Source: Fen-1298 sp963833465 (lineage in GTDB: Bacteria; Bacteroidota; Ignavibacteria; UBA10030). From it: 64,000 bases of DNA. Position 1 is the stretch's first letter, and every line of letters starts with the position of its first letter. The stretch lies in contig CAWHXW010000006.1 in assembly GCA_963833465.1 (NCBI GenBank), positions 46,320-110,319 on the forward strand, given 5' to 3'. Below the pieces are notes generated by a model. It had not been told where the DNA came from. It did no database searches and saw only the letters and a list, made by a program, of their open reading frames with translations. The translations under genes and the position numbers were made by a program. Shown in pieces: positions 28,083 to 38,045 of this stretch.

Positions 28083-31000
28083 ATGTTCAAGCAGTTAACA
28101 GATAAATTAAATTATCATACACTCGAATCGGAAATTTTAAAGTTTTGGGCAGCGAACGATATTTTTAATAAAAGCATCTCTGCGCGTGAAGGAAAACCGG
28201 AGTTCACTTTTTTCGAAGGTCCACCGACTGCAAACGGCCGACCCGGGATTCATCACGTGATGGGCCGAACTCTGAAAGATATAATTTGCCGTTACAAAAC
28301 GATGCGGGGATTTCAAGTGCATCGCAAAGCAGGGTGGGATACGCACGGCTTGCCGGTCGAAATCGAAGTTGAAAAATCGCTCGGCTTCAAACACAAAGAC
28401 GATATTGTCAGCTATGGTGTAGCAAAGTTTAATGAAGAATGCAAGAAATCGGTGTGGAAGTACAAAACCGATTGGGAAGAACTGACGAAGATGATGGGCT
28501 ACTGGGTTGACCTCCAGCATCCGTATGTCACATTTGAAAATAATTATATTGAATCCATTTGGTGGGCGCTAAAGCAGTATTTCGATAAAGGGCTTATTTA
28601 CAAAGGATACAAAATTCAGCCGTATTGCCCGCGATGCGAAACACCATTATCGTCTCACGAAGTTTCGCTCGGTTACAAAGATGTCAAAGATCCATCGGTT
28701 TATATAAAATTAAAAGTAAAAGGGGAAGAGAATACTTTTTTCCTCGTCTGGACGACAACTCCTTGGACGTTAATCTCGAACGTCGCTATAGCCGTTCATC
28801 CAGAAATTGATTATGTAAAAGTTGAACATAAAGGCGAGAATTTAATTCTTGCTGAAGCGCGTCTGTCTGTAATTGGTGATGAATATGTTGTGCTTGATAA
28901 ATTTAAGGGTGCAGCTCTTGCCGGCAAAGAATACGAGCGAATGTTCTCGTATCATCAAGTAAAAGAAAAAGGGTGGTACATTGTCCTTGCTGATTTTGTA
29001 ACGACGGAAGACGGCTCAGGAATTGTTCATATGGCTCCAGCTTACGGCGAAGATGATTATCAAATTGGCAGAAAGTATGGTTTGCCTACAATTCATCCGG
29101 TGAACAAATCCGGCGAGTTCAATTCTGAAGTAACAGATTTTGCCGGCATGTTTGTAAAGGACGCCGATCAAGAAATTATTCAAAATCTTCGTCATCGAAA
29201 TATTCTCTTCAAGAAAGAACAACATCTCCATAGTTATCCGCATTGCTGGCGGTGCTCATCTCCGTTGTTATATTATGCCCGCGAGTCTTGGTACATTCGC
29301 ACTACAGATTACGCAAAGCGGATGATTGAATTGAACAAACAAATTAATTGGATTCCGCCTGAAGTCGGTGCAGGCAGGTTTGGCAACTGGCTGGAAGAAA
29401 ATAAGGACTGGGCACTTTCGCGCGACCGTTTCTGGGGAACACCGCTTCCTATTTGGGTCTGTGAAAAGTGCGGCAAACAAAAATGCATCGGCAGTGTGGA
29501 AGAATATAAAAAAGGTGGTAATGTTTCAGAACCGCTCGATTTACACAAGCCTTATGTTGATGATGTAACGTTTATTTGTGAATGCGGCAGCACAATGAAA
29601 CGCACACCTGAACTTATTGATGTGTGGTTCGATTCCGGTTCAATGCCGTTTGCGCAATGGCATTATCCTTTTGAGAATAAAGAAAAATTTGAAAAGTCAT
29701 ATCCTGCTGATTTTATTTCTGAAGGCATAGATCAGACGCGCGGATGGTTTTACACGCTGCACTCCATCGGCACGCTTATTTTTGATAAGCCGGCTTTTAA
29801 AAATGTCCTTGTCAACGAGCTAATCCTTGATAAACAAGGGCAGAAAATGTCAAAGACTAAAAAGAATACGGTTGATCCGATCGAGCTTCTTAAAAAATAC
29901 AGCGCAGATACGGTGCGATGGTATTTGGTTTCGCAAAGTCCTGTGTGGCGGCCCACTTTATTCGATTCGGATGGAGTTGGTGAGGTTCAGCGAAAATTCT
30001 TCAGCACACTCGTGAACACATACTCTTTCTTTGCGCTTTATGCGAATGTGGATGGATTTGATAATAGTGAATCGAAAATTTCCATAAACGAACGGCAGGA
30101 AATTGATCAGTGGATTTTATCCGAGTTGAATTCACTTATAAAGAATTATAATCAATCAATGGAAGGTTATGATGTGACACGTGCAGCGAGAGCTGTGAGT
30201 GATTTTACTATTGACCAGCTTTCCAATTGGTATGTGCGCCGCAATCGAAGACGTTTCTGGAAGAGTGAAAAAGGAAAAGATAAAACTTCTGCATATCAAA
30301 CATTGCACGAATGCTTGTTGATGATCAGTAAGCTTATTGCTCCTTTCGCTCCGTTTTTGTCGGACGAATTATATCATAATCTGACGATAGGGAGTAAATC
30401 GGGGTTAGAGTCTGTTCATCTTGAATTATTATCGGAAACGGATGCAGGCACCATTAATCCGGAACTTGAACATCGAATGGAACATGTAATCCGTATTGTC
30501 GGACTCGTGCGCGCGATGCGGATGAAATCAAATTTGAAAGTACGCCAGCCTTTGCAGAAAATTATTCTGCCGGTTAAATCCAAAGACGACCGAAAAGAAA
30601 TTGAACTTATGGAAGATGTAATTCTTGAAGAAATAAACGTCAAACAAATTGAATACGTTGCAGATGAATCTGCAATTATAAAAAAGAAATCGAAACCGAA
30701 CTTTAAATCTCTTGGACCCAGGTTTGGCAAATCTGTCCAGCCGATAGCGGCGCGGCTGCGCGAACTATCATCAGAAGAAATAAACAAACTTCAGTTGCAA
30801 GGGATGCTTGTAATAAATGTTAACAGTACAGATTATACAATAGACATAAGTGACGTGGAAATATTGCATGAAGATATTCAGGGCTGGCTGGTTGAAACTG
30901 ACGGCTATCTGACAGTTGCTTTGGACACAGCTTTGACAGACGAATTAATTGATGAAGGGCTGGCTCGCGAGTTTGTGAATCGGGTGCAAAACCTGCGGAA

Positions 31001-31214
31001 AGAATCAGGTTTTGAAGTTACGGATCGGATTCGTATTCAGCACACATCGTCGGATCGATTGAATAAAGCGCTGGATCGTATGTCGGAATATGTTAAGCAA
31101 GAAACATTGGCAATTGAACTTGGAGAAATTTCCGGCGAGGATACCTTAAAAAATAAGGCAAAAAGCGAAGATATTAACGGCGAGCAAAGTTTAATTGCAG
31201 TTGTGAGAATTTAG
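28083..31214 (+). CDS. ileS: Isoleucyl-tRNA synthetase (IleRS2 type)
   Basis: A 1043-residue class I aminoacyl-tRNA synthetase that charges tRNA-Ile. The KMSKT loop is at about residues 588-592. The HIGH signature is altered: residues 55-58 read GIHH, with the first His and the third Gly swapped (PTANGRPGIHHVMG). The CP1 editing domain is present (WTTTPWTLISN, and GSGIVHMAPAYGEDD). Length and motif style fit the eukaryote-like IleRS2 group, which is less sensitive to mupirocin; the G-x-H-H variant has been reported in some IleRS2 enzymes with very high resistance. The gene is intact and lies about 100 bases after punA and upstream of a dksA-like gene. Confidence 0.96.
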   Translation: MFKQLTDKLNYHTLESEILKFWAANDIFNKSISAREGKPEFTFFEGPPTANGRPGIHHVMGRTLKDIICRYKTMRGFQVHRKAGWDTHGLPVEIEVEKSLGFKHKDDIVSYGVAKFNEECKKSVWKYKTDWEELTKMMGYWVDLQHPYVTFENNYIESIWWALKQYFDKGLIYKGYKIQPYCPRCETPLSSHEVSLGYKDVKDPSVYIKLKVKGEENTFFLVWTTTPWTLISNVAIAVHPEIDYVKVEHKGENLILAEARLSVIGDEYVVLDKFKGAALAGKEYERMFSYHQVKEKGWYIVLADFVTTEDGSGIVHMAPAYGEDDYQIGRKYGLPTIHPVNKSGEFNSEVTDFAGMFVKDADQEIIQNLRHRNILFKKEQHLHSYPHCWRCSSPLLYYARESWYIRTTDYAKRMIELNKQINWIPPEVGAGRFGNWLEENKDWALSRDRFWGTPLPIWVCEKCGKQKCIGSVEEYKKGGNVSEPLDLHKPYVDDVTFICECGSTMKRTPELIDVWFDSGSMPFAQWHYPFENKEKFEKSYPADFISEGIDQTRGWFYTLHSIGTLIFDKPAFKNVLVNELILDKQGQKMSKTKKNTVDPIELLKKYSADTVRWYLVSQSPVWRPTLFDSDGVGEVQRKFFSTLVNTYSFFALYANVDGFDNSESKISINERQEIDQWILSELNSLIKNYNQSMEGYDVTRAARAVSDFTIDQLSNWYVRRNRRRFWKSEKGKDKTSAYQTLHECLLMISKLIAPFAPFLSDELYHNLTIGSKSGLESVHLELLSETDAGTINPELEHRMEHVIRIVGLVRAMRMKSNLKVRQPLQKIILPVKSKDDRKEIELMEDVILEEINVKQIEYVADESAIIKKKSKPNFKSLGPRFGKSVQPIAARLRELSSEEINKLQLQGMLVINVNSTDYTIDISDVEILHEDIQGWLVETDGYLTVALDTALTDELIDEGLAREFVNRVQNLRKESGFEVTDRIRIQHTSSDRLNKALDRMSEYVKQETLAIELGEISGEDTLKNKAKSEDINGEQSLIAVVRI

Positions 31215-31278
31215 TTTATATTTGTGCAAGTTTAATTTATTGTTTTTTCCATTATCCCAATAATGCGGGAGAGAAACC

Positions 31279-31782
31279 ATGGCAAAGAAAAAAGCTGCAA
31301 AAAAAACCACAGCAAAGAAAACCTCAGCAAAGAAAACGACAAAGCGCGTTTCAAAAAAAGTCGTAACAATGAAAACGAAAGCAGCGGTTCAAAAAATCAA
31401 ACCCAAAAAAGGTTACAGCAAAGCGGATCTTGAAAAATTCAAGAAAATTATCATGGAAAAACGGAAAGAAATTCTTGAAGAACTCGAATCTTTGAAATCA
31501 ACGATGATGGATGTGACTACAGGCCAGTACGAAATTGAAAATTCGACTTATTCGCTTCACATGGAACAGGGCACAGATGCAATGGAACGGGAAAAGACAT
31601 TTCTTTTTGCTTCGCGTGAAGGTAAGTTTCTAAATTATTTGGATGATGCTTTACAGCGCATTAAGCATGGTACATACGGCTTCTGTTCAGAATGCGGAAA
31701 TTTGATTGACAAGAAACGCCTCGAAGCAGTTCCGCATGCGCACCAGTGTGTCAAATGCAAAATGAGAAAAGGCGGCAATTAA
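31279..31782 (+). CDS. DksA/TraR-type zinc-finger protein with Lys/Ala-rich N-terminus
   Basis: A 167-residue protein. The C-terminal part is DksA/TraR-like: helical GTDAMEREKTF and a four-cysteine zinc finger (CSECG about 30 residues before the end, CVKC at the end). DksA-type proteins bind RNA polymerase in its secondary channel and modulate rRNA and stress promoters. The first 45 residues are unusual: repeats of KKTTAKKTSAKK resembling histone H1 tails, likely nucleic-acid binding. Whether the coiled-coil tip has the acidic residues of true DksA is unclear. lspA follows after about 215 bases. Confidence 0.88.
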   Translation: MAKKKAAKKTTAKKTSAKKTTKRVSKKVVTMKTKAAVQKIKPKKGYSKADLEKFKKIIMEKRKEILEELESLKSTMMDVTTGQYEIENSTYSLHMEQGTDAMEREKTFLFASREGKFLNYLDDALQRIKHGTYGFCSECGNLIDKKRLEAVPHAHQCVKCKMRKGGN

Positions 31783-31997
31783 TGTTTAAAGATTGATGGC
31801 GAATAAACGCTGATAACTTGTAATCAACGATTGAGTGTTCATTATTTAATATTTAGAAATTAATAAATAATTGAAATCATAATAATCATGCAGAGATACA
31901 GAGTTGCAATTCAATTTGAAAAGCAGATTCCATGTTTATAACGTGATGCAGTTCTTATGATGTTTCTTTTTCCCTAATACGATTATTGAGGTCTTTA

Positions 31998-32654
31998 TTG
32001 CGTGTTTTATATTTAACCGGTTGCGTTATTTTTCTTGATCAAGTGTCAAAGTTGTTAGTGAAGGGATTTACTCTTCCTATTTTCAACTACTATCATCAAG
32101 GAATGCAGCTCGGGCAAAGTATTCCGGTAATCGGCAATTTTCTTAGGTTGACTTTTATTGAAAATCCTGGTATGGCATTTGGAATTGAAATCGGCGGGCG
32201 GTTATTTCTGGTAATTTTCAATATTATTGCCAGTGCAGGTATTCTTTACTATATATATATATCACGAACGGAACCGCTCATTGTTCGGCTGACACTTGCG
32301 CTGATTCTTGGCGGTGCGCTCGGCAATGTTATTGACAGAGTTTTTTACGGTATTATCTTCGGCGAAGCTCCGTTGTTCTATGGTAAAGTAGTTGATTTTA
32401 TTGATATGGATTTCTTTCACATAGACTTTCTTGCATTTCATATAAACCGCTTTGCCATTTTTAATGTTGCCGATTCTTCTGTCTCTATAGGAATTGTATT
32501 GATGCTCCTGTTTTACCGGAAGTTCTCAAAATTAGAAGAACAGGCAACAAAAGAATTTGAATCAGAACAAACTTCTGCCGGCCAGAATTCTTCAATCAGC
32601 ACGATGGATGAACCAAAGAACGATTTTCAGATGTCTTCGGCAAATCTATTATAG
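31998..32654 (+). CDS. lspA: Lipoprotein signal peptidase
   Basis: A 218-residue membrane aspartic protease that removes signal peptides from prolipoproteins. The conserved segments are DQVSKLLVK near the N-terminus, ENPGMAFGIE, GALGNVIDRV with the first catalytic Asp and FNVADSSVSIG with the second. Four membrane helices fit. No ATG is available; I use TTG 31998, which has GAGG at 31988-31991 at proper spacing. TTG 31986 would overlap that site. The C-terminal 30 residues are polar and longer than in E. coli. It fits the many lipoproteins in this window. Confidence 0.93.
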   Translation: MRVLYLTGCVIFLDQVSKLLVKGFTLPIFNYYHQGMQLGQSIPVIGNFLRLTFIENPGMAFGIEIGGRLFLVIFNIIASAGILYYIYISRTEPLIVRLTLALILGGALGNVIDRVFYGIIFGEAPLFYGKVVDFIDMDFFHIDFLAFHINRFAIFNVADSSVSIGIVLMLLFYRKFSKLEEQATKEFESEQTSAGQNSSISTMDEPKNDFQMSSANLL

Positions 32655-32665
32655 TAACTCGAATT

Positions 32666-33655
32666 ATGTTACCTCTAGAATCCTCTGTTGATCATACAGA
32701 GGAGCGCGAGCATCTCTGCATCGTCGTTCCCCCCGGCGAACACCGCAAACGTCTCGATGTTTATCTTACGCATCGCGTAGAAAATGCCACACGAAACAAA
32801 GTTCAGCAAGCCATTAAAGCCGAAATGGTGCTGGTGAACGGCAGAATTGTCAAATCGAGTTATCTGCTCAATCCAGATGACATTATTGATATTACATTTC
32901 AACGTCCGCCGCGCATGGATGCAAAACCGGAAGATATTCCACTCGACATTGTGTTTGAAGATGCATCTCTGCTGGTCGTAAATAAACCGGCAGGAATGGT
33001 GACTCATCCTGCGTATAATAATTATTCCGGCACGCTCGTTAATGCACTTTTGCATCATTGCAATCATCTCTCGACACTCAACACCGAATTGCGTCCCGGC
33101 ATTGTGCACCGGTTGGATAAAGATACGACAGGATTAATGGTAGTAGCTAAGAATGACATAGTGCATGCATTTCTTGCAAGGCAATTTGCCAAACGAACTA
33201 TCGACCGCGAATACTGGGCAATTGTGTGGGGCAAATTTAATTCACTGAAGGGAGTGATTGATGCAAATCTTGGACGAAGCAAACATGATCGGAAAAAAGT
33301 AGCGGTTATAGCAAATGGAAAGTCTGCGATTACGGAGTATGAAGTTCTGAAAGAATTTGATTTTCTTTCATTAGTTCGATTGCATCTTAAGACCGGCCGC
33401 ACGCATCAGATTCGCGTGCATTTGGCGCATATAAATCATCCAGTGTTTGGTGATCCTACATACGGCGGGCGGTGTAATACTTGGAATGGATTGACAGGGA
33501 AGAAGTCGCAATTAGCTGCCAATCTCCTAAAACTTATTCCGAGGCAGGCATTGCATGCAAAGACCATTGGTTTCATTCATCCATCAACAAAAGAATTTGT
33601 AAAGTTTGATTCCGAATTACCAGCTGATATGCAGGCGATTTTAAAATATTTATAA
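32666..33655 (+). CDS. rluD: RluA/RluD family rRNA pseudouridine synthase
   Basis: A 329-residue pseudouridine synthase. An N-terminal S4 RNA-binding domain (GEHRKRLDVYLTHRVENATR, VLVNGRIVKSSYLL) precedes the catalytic domain with the nucleophile Asp150 in HRLDKDTTGLMVVAK. Further marks are RTHQIRVHLAHINHPVFGDPTYGG and ALHAKTIGFIHP. It converts uridines in 23S rRNA to pseudouridine; the RluD subtype is likely from gene order after lspA, which is common, but not proven. It starts 11 bases after lspA. Confidence 0.9.
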   Translation: MLPLESSVDHTEEREHLCIVVPPGEHRKRLDVYLTHRVENATRNKVQQAIKAEMVLVNGRIVKSSYLLNPDDIIDITFQRPPRMDAKPEDIPLDIVFEDASLLVVNKPAGMVTHPAYNNYSGTLVNALLHHCNHLSTLNTELRPGIVHRLDKDTTGLMVVAKNDIVHAFLARQFAKRTIDREYWAIVWGKFNSLKGVIDANLGRSKHDRKKVAVIANGKSAITEYEVLKEFDFLSLVRLHLKTGRTHQIRVHLAHINHPVFGDPTYGGRCNTWNGLTGKKSQLAANLLKLIPRQALHAKTIGFIHPSTKEFVKFDSELPADMQAILKYL

Positions 33656-33965
33656 TATCGCTATGAATCTGTGAATTGTAACAATTAATCTTTTACAAAT
33701 TAGTGCGACCAAACCTTTGATATACTGCTGCACTTTTAATAATTTTTAAACCCACTTTTTTGCTTATCTCATTTATCTGTGAAGTTTTTCAATGTGGATT
33801 AAATGTTTAAAATCAGAGTTTTATGGATCAGAGCTGACTTTTCATCGAAATTATTGTGTTCACTATCACAGAATAATTAACAATCCGAGATTAAACTAAT
33901 TACTAATTGAAGTGTCTTATTCACATGTTAAATAATAAACTGACAATCCTAAGAAGAGGTGTAAA
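33656..33965. other. Noncoding gap before the T9SS substrate gene
   Basis: A 310-base AT-rich gap between the pseudouridine synthase gene and the secreted protein gene. No gene, repeat or terminator was recognised. An AGAAGAGG site at about 33951-33958 precedes the next start. The promoter of that gene is presumably here. Confidence 0.4.
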
Positions 33966-36323
33966 ATGACTAATGGATACAGCTTTCGCTCTTTATTGAC
34001 TGCTATATCGCTTTTTGTAATTTCAGCAGCAACAATAGCACAAATTCTGCCGGGCTTTCCACTCGAAGCTACGGTAAATGAGAAACAGGTGGTCGAACTG
34101 AAATGGTCCAAGCCCGCCGACACACTTTCTCATATCTATACGGTTTATCGAGCGCAGCTTCCGGTAAATAAGTTTGTTGATACAAATGTATTGTATGATT
34201 CTATTCTAACAACGGAAGACACAATGAGTGTCGATACACCGAAAGTCACCGTGCCGACAATGTTTAGTTATGTAGTTAAAACGAATAATGGGAAGGGTGG
34301 AATTATTCGCAGCTGGTTTGCAACCGTAAGGGTATGGCCATTGAAGGATGAAGTGGAAATAACATCGGTTGCACCGCTTCGGGGACGAGTTGGGATATTG
34401 TATACTTATCAGGTTACAGCCACATCTTCCGACAGCAATGCAGTATTAAAATATCATTTACTTAATAAACCAGCTAATATGAAAATTGATACTACCGGAT
34501 TAATCCAATGGACGCCGCAAAAACGCGGCTGGTTTGTTGCCACAGTCGAAGTAACTTCGAGCCACGGCGGCAGTGCAGCCCAAAATTTTTCCATTAGCGT
34601 CGGATTAGGAAATGGAATTATCAGCGGATTGGTCACTGATAGCACTTCGGGCAATCCTTTGAAACATGTTTTCATTGATCTATTTGAAAAAGATCGTCAA
34701 AACCATTTAGAATATCATGCAATTACAGACAGCACGGGACATTATTTAATCAGGGATATTGACCCGGGCTCATATTATGTTCATGCGTATTCTTTTAATC
34801 CGCATTATTTACCTCAATGGTACAACAACGCGCGATTCCGTTCAGGTGCGACAGCATTGGCAATTTCTGATTCCACACCAGCAAATCCAGGAAGTACAGT
34901 CAATTTCATGTTATTGTTAGATACATTACGCATGGCTGTATATAAAGTATCCGGAAGTGTGGCAGATTCACTCGGAACAAAGTTAAAAGGAGCATTAGTA
35001 ATTTGGGCAAGAGCTGATTTTACCTTTAATGGTTCTCGGTTTGCTCCTTCGGATTCAACAAGAGCTGAAGGAGTAAGAGAGAGCTTGGATCCAAACAATC
35101 CGTTAGACAGCTACACTTTTTCATTTGATGCCATCACAAGGTGGACATATCACACGTGGACAGATTCAAACGGCAATTATTCAATGCGTGTTCCACGAGG
35201 TTATTATGTTATCCGTGCTTCGAAACAAGGATACTACAAACTATTCTATAATAATAGAACAAACATTCTCACAGCCGATATTTTTAACTTGTTAACCGAT
35301 ACGACACAAATTAATTTTTCATTGAAATCGTTGCCTCCGATTCCATTAGGGGATATTAACGGCACTGTATATGATTCATCGGCACAGAAAGGTATTTCAG
35401 CTCGGATTATAGCTTTTCGTGAATGGTGGGCAGCAAATGACACTATAGCATTCTATAAACATTATGTGACCGATACGGATTCACTCGGTAATTATGATTT
35501 GCCGGAATTGCCTCCGGGTCAATATTTCATCCTCGCTGTTCCGCTTGGTCAATATGTTCCATCATACTACACTTCCAGCGGCCAGCCTACATTGCGCTGG
35601 AGTTTAGCAACGGCTATAACGATGGCAGGAAGTAATATTTCCGATATAGATATATATGTGAACCCGATTTTAAACTCGTCAATAGGATTCACATGGATAA
35701 GCGGGACTGTATCGAGTACAAGCGTACCCGGTTCTATTGGTAAAACTAGTTCATCAACAGCAAATGCAGTCGGTGGAGGAATGGTTTATGCACTCGATAG
35801 TGCAGATAATGTTGCAGGGTATGGTATTACCGACGGTGTTACAGGAGCATACAATATTTCAGATTTATCACCTGGAACATATACAGTAATGATGGATAAT
35901 TCAGAATATACTACAGGAACAGTATCTAATATTACTGCAACTTACGATGCATCAGGAAATGCTGTACCGGCAACCAATGTAAATATTCAAGTTGGATCCG
36001 ATATTGTAACATCCGTAAAAGCAGCAGTGAATATTTCTATTCCGAAGACTTATTCACTTGAACAGAATTATCCAAATCCGTTTAACCCGACAACACAAAT
36101 TAGATTTAATTTACCGCAGACTCAAAAGATAACTTTGACAGTTTATAATTTGTTAGGTCAAAAAGTGGCAATTATCAGCGATGGAATTTATCAGGCAGGC
36201 ACACATGTCGTCACTTGGAACGGGCGGAATGATCAGGGTAGCGCGGTTTCGACAGGTGTTTATTTCTATCAATTAAACGGCCAAGGTTTCACAATTACTA
36301 AAAAAATGATATTATTGAAATAG
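33966..36323 (+). CDS. Secreted T9SS-sorted protein with carboxypeptidase-regulatory-like domains
   Basis: A 785-residue extracellular protein. After a signal peptide (cleavage near TIAQ) come a fibronectin-like domain (about 35-125), an Ig-like putative domain with WTPQKRGWF (about 130-215), then at least three carboxypeptidase-regulatory-like beta domains (starts near 218, 325 and 455; for example SGLVTDSTSGNPLKHVFI). The C-terminal domain from about residue 695 has SLEQNYPNPFNPTTQIRF and ends TGVYFYQLNG...KKMILLK, the type IX secretion sorting signal that is cleaved as the protein is attached or released at the surface. No catalytic domain is seen; adhesion or a structural role is likely. 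A terminator follows. Confidence 0.9.
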   Translation: MTNGYSFRSLLTAISLFVISAATIAQILPGFPLEATVNEKQVVELKWSKPADTLSHIYTVYRAQLPVNKFVDTNVLYDSILTTEDTMSVDTPKVTVPTMFSYVVKTNNGKGGIIRSWFATVRVWPLKDEVEITSVAPLRGRVGILYTYQVTATSSDSNAVLKYHLLNKPANMKIDTTGLIQWTPQKRGWFVATVEVTSSHGGSAAQNFSISVGLGNGIISGLVTDSTSGNPLKHVFIDLFEKDRQNHLEYHAITDSTGHYLIRDIDPGSYYVHAYSFNPHYLPQWYNNARFRSGATALAISDSTPANPGSTVNFMLLLDTLRMAVYKVSGSVADSLGTKLKGALVIWARADFTFNGSRFAPSDSTRAEGVRESLDPNNPLDSYTFSFDAITRWTYHTWTDSNGNYSMRVPRGYYVIRASKQGYYKLFYNNRTNILTADIFNLLTDTTQINFSLKSLPPIPLGDINGTVYDSSAQKGISARIIAFREWWAANDTIAFYKHYVTDTDSLGNYDLPELPPGQYFILAVPLGQYVPSYYTSSGQPTLRWSLATAITMAGSNISDIDIYVNPILNSSIGFTWISGTVSSTSVPGSIGKTSSSTANAVGGGMVYALDSADNVAGYGITDGVTGAYNISDLSPGTYTVMMDNSEYTTGTVSNITATYDASGNAVPATNVNIQVGSDIVTSVKAAVNISIPKTYSLEQNYPNPFNPTTQIRFNLPQTQKITLTVYNLLGQKVAIISDGIYQAGTHVVTWNGRNDQGSAVSTGVYFYQLNGQGFTITKKMILLK

Positions 36324-36740
36324 CTCTAAGTTCCAAAAAGAAAAATTTGAAAGCCCTGGCAATAGTCGGGGCTTTTTTATTTTCGATTTCTCAATGTTAC
36401 AAGCAAAATTAAAATATCGTGATATATCAGGAAGTGAGAATACAATTTCCTGTACGATAATCTTTGATCAATAGAAAACAGATAAGCACAACTGGAGTAA
36501 AATGTGATTGGTTAATCACATCTTCAATTTTAATCGGTGTGATAGTAAAAGTCTGTGATTAATCATACGCGATCTTTGTAACGATTTCCCAATAGATTTT
36601 ATTAGATTATGATAGGATATTCAAAATTAGGAAAAGTGGATTACACAAAATTACTTTTTACATCTTCTTTGTGAAGATATAATTTTATTTATTCTATATT
36701 GGGTTTAATACTCCGATGTTTATTTAATTTCATTCACTTT
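36324..36740. other. Noncoding gap with a terminator
   Basis: About 417 bases between the T9SS gene and the convergent minus-strand gene. The left part holds the terminator at 36349-36378. The rest is AT-rich, with no frame that looks like a protein. Nothing else was recognised. Confidence 0.4.
36349..36378 (+). terminator. Rho-independent terminator
   Basis: A 7-bp stem AAAGCCC (36350-36356) with GGGCTTT (36369-36375), about 12-base loop, then a T-run. It ends the T9SS-substrate transcript. Confidence 0.8.
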
Positions 36741-37826
36741 TCATTTCTCTTCACTTTTCATTTTTTCCGATTGTCTTTCTTGAACCGATTTGTGTTGTTG
36801 TGCGGTTCGGGAATTTTCTTTTCCTCGTTCTGTTTGCTTTTGCCGAGTTTCACGGGTTGCAGGCGGTGAAGGATTTTGTTTGCGCTCGTGCCGCTGGATC
36901 AACTCGCGGCGCATTTCCTGTCTATTGCGTTGTGATTGTCGCACATTCATTTGCGGCGTACAAGATTCGGTACGCTGTCGTTCGACTGTATTTATATCAA
37001 TTGAAAGATTTCTTTCGCCGCGCCGCGCTTCGATGCGACCTGTACTGCGCTGCATCTCATCTGGTGTAGGGCGATAAATTTCTATGCGCCGGTTGTCATT
37101 TGATCTTATCATTCTTTCACCGGATTGTTCTCGAATTTCTCTTACTTCCGTTCTTTCAAATCGTACATTACCGCGGTCTTCTACAAATGTTTTGTCAACT
37201 CCACGATTTATTATTCGGTCGTGATCTATTCCATATTGGGGACCGGTACGACCGGTGCGAATAAGTCGTCTCGTATATTCTTCCGGTGCTGTATCGCGAT
37301 AGCGAGTAACTGAACCGAAACGATTATAACGAACTACATTCCAATAATGTACAGGTGCCACCCAGCGAGTTGTGTACTGAATTCCAAAGGTCATATTGAA
37401 TTTTGCATAGGGCGGCAGCGGAGCCCAACCAATGTAGTTTTCGTCATAGCGCCACTCGACCCATGCAGGTGCCCATACATCATCAGCTATCCAGACCCAG
37501 CCGTAGTAATCATCATAATACCAGCGTCCATAATGGTACGTGATCCAGCCGAACGGCTCGTCGGACATCCAGTACCATCCATAATTATCTGTCCATACCC
37601 AGCGGCCAATAAGATACGGGCGCCACTGATAATTAATGTGAAAAGGACGCCAGACGCGGATTCCTGATTCTACTTCAATCCATTCACCGTAAGGTGCAAG
37701 CGATGAATTGAAAAAATCGGATTGCATTTCCACTTCAGAAATAACAGGATTGGGCGCTGCTGAAGATTTTAGATTAAGTATAATAGCTGAACTGAAAATT
37801 AAAAGGATAAAAAATATTCGTTTCAT
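36741..37826 (-). CDS. Exported protein with YxWxxW-type aromatic repeats (DUF6600-like)
   Basis: A 361-residue exported protein. After a signal peptide comes a tryptophan- and tyrosine-rich region (about residues 45-150) with repeated units such as GRWVWTDNYGWYWMSDEPFG and GRWYYDDYYGWVWIADD, typical of DUF6600-type exported proteins. The second half is strongly basic and low-complexity (many Arg, Glu, Gln), with ERGKENSRTAQQ near the end. Function is unknown. The charged C-terminal part may bind nucleic acid or cell-wall polymers; this is inference. It is a single gene facing the T9SS gene. Confidence 0.72.
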   Translation of the reverse strand: MKRIFFILLIFSSAIILNLKSSAAPNPVISEVEMQSDFFNSSLAPYGEWIEVESGIRVWRPFHINYQWRPYLIGRWVWTDNYGWYWMSDEPFGWITYHYGRWYYDDYYGWVWIADDVWAPAWVEWRYDENYIGWAPLPPYAKFNMTFGIQYTTRWVAPVHYWNVVRYNRFGSVTRYRDTAPEEYTRRLIRTGRTGPQYGIDHDRIINRGVDKTFVEDRGNVRFERTEVREIREQSGERMIRSNDNRRIEIYRPTPDEMQRSTGRIEARRGERNLSIDINTVERQRTESCTPQMNVRQSQRNRQEMRRELIQRHERKQNPSPPATRETRQKQTERGKENSRTAQQHKSVQERQSEKMKSEEK

Positions 37827-37914
37827 AATGCACCTCGTAAAGAGATATTCATTTGCAATTAGTATGATTGCAAGCGATGTGCCACGAAATTTTATAATTT
37901 TTGTAGATTAAATG

Positions 37915-37966
37915 CAAAAAAACCGAATGAATTGTCTATTCTCCGATTCATTCTGTTTGGTTTTTA
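37915..37966 (-). terminator. Terminator after yebC
   Basis: An imperfect inverted repeat: AAAAACC and GAATGAAT on the left pair with ATTCATTC and GGTTTTT on the right, with a small bulge. It lies downstream of yebC on the minus strand and upstream of the aromatic-repeat gene, and can end the yebC transcript. Confidence 0.6.
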
Positions 37967-38045
37967 GTACATAGAGGTCGGCATATATTTGAATTTTTTA
38001 AAATTAATTCAATAAAATTGAAAAATACTGCAAGGAATTTATAAG

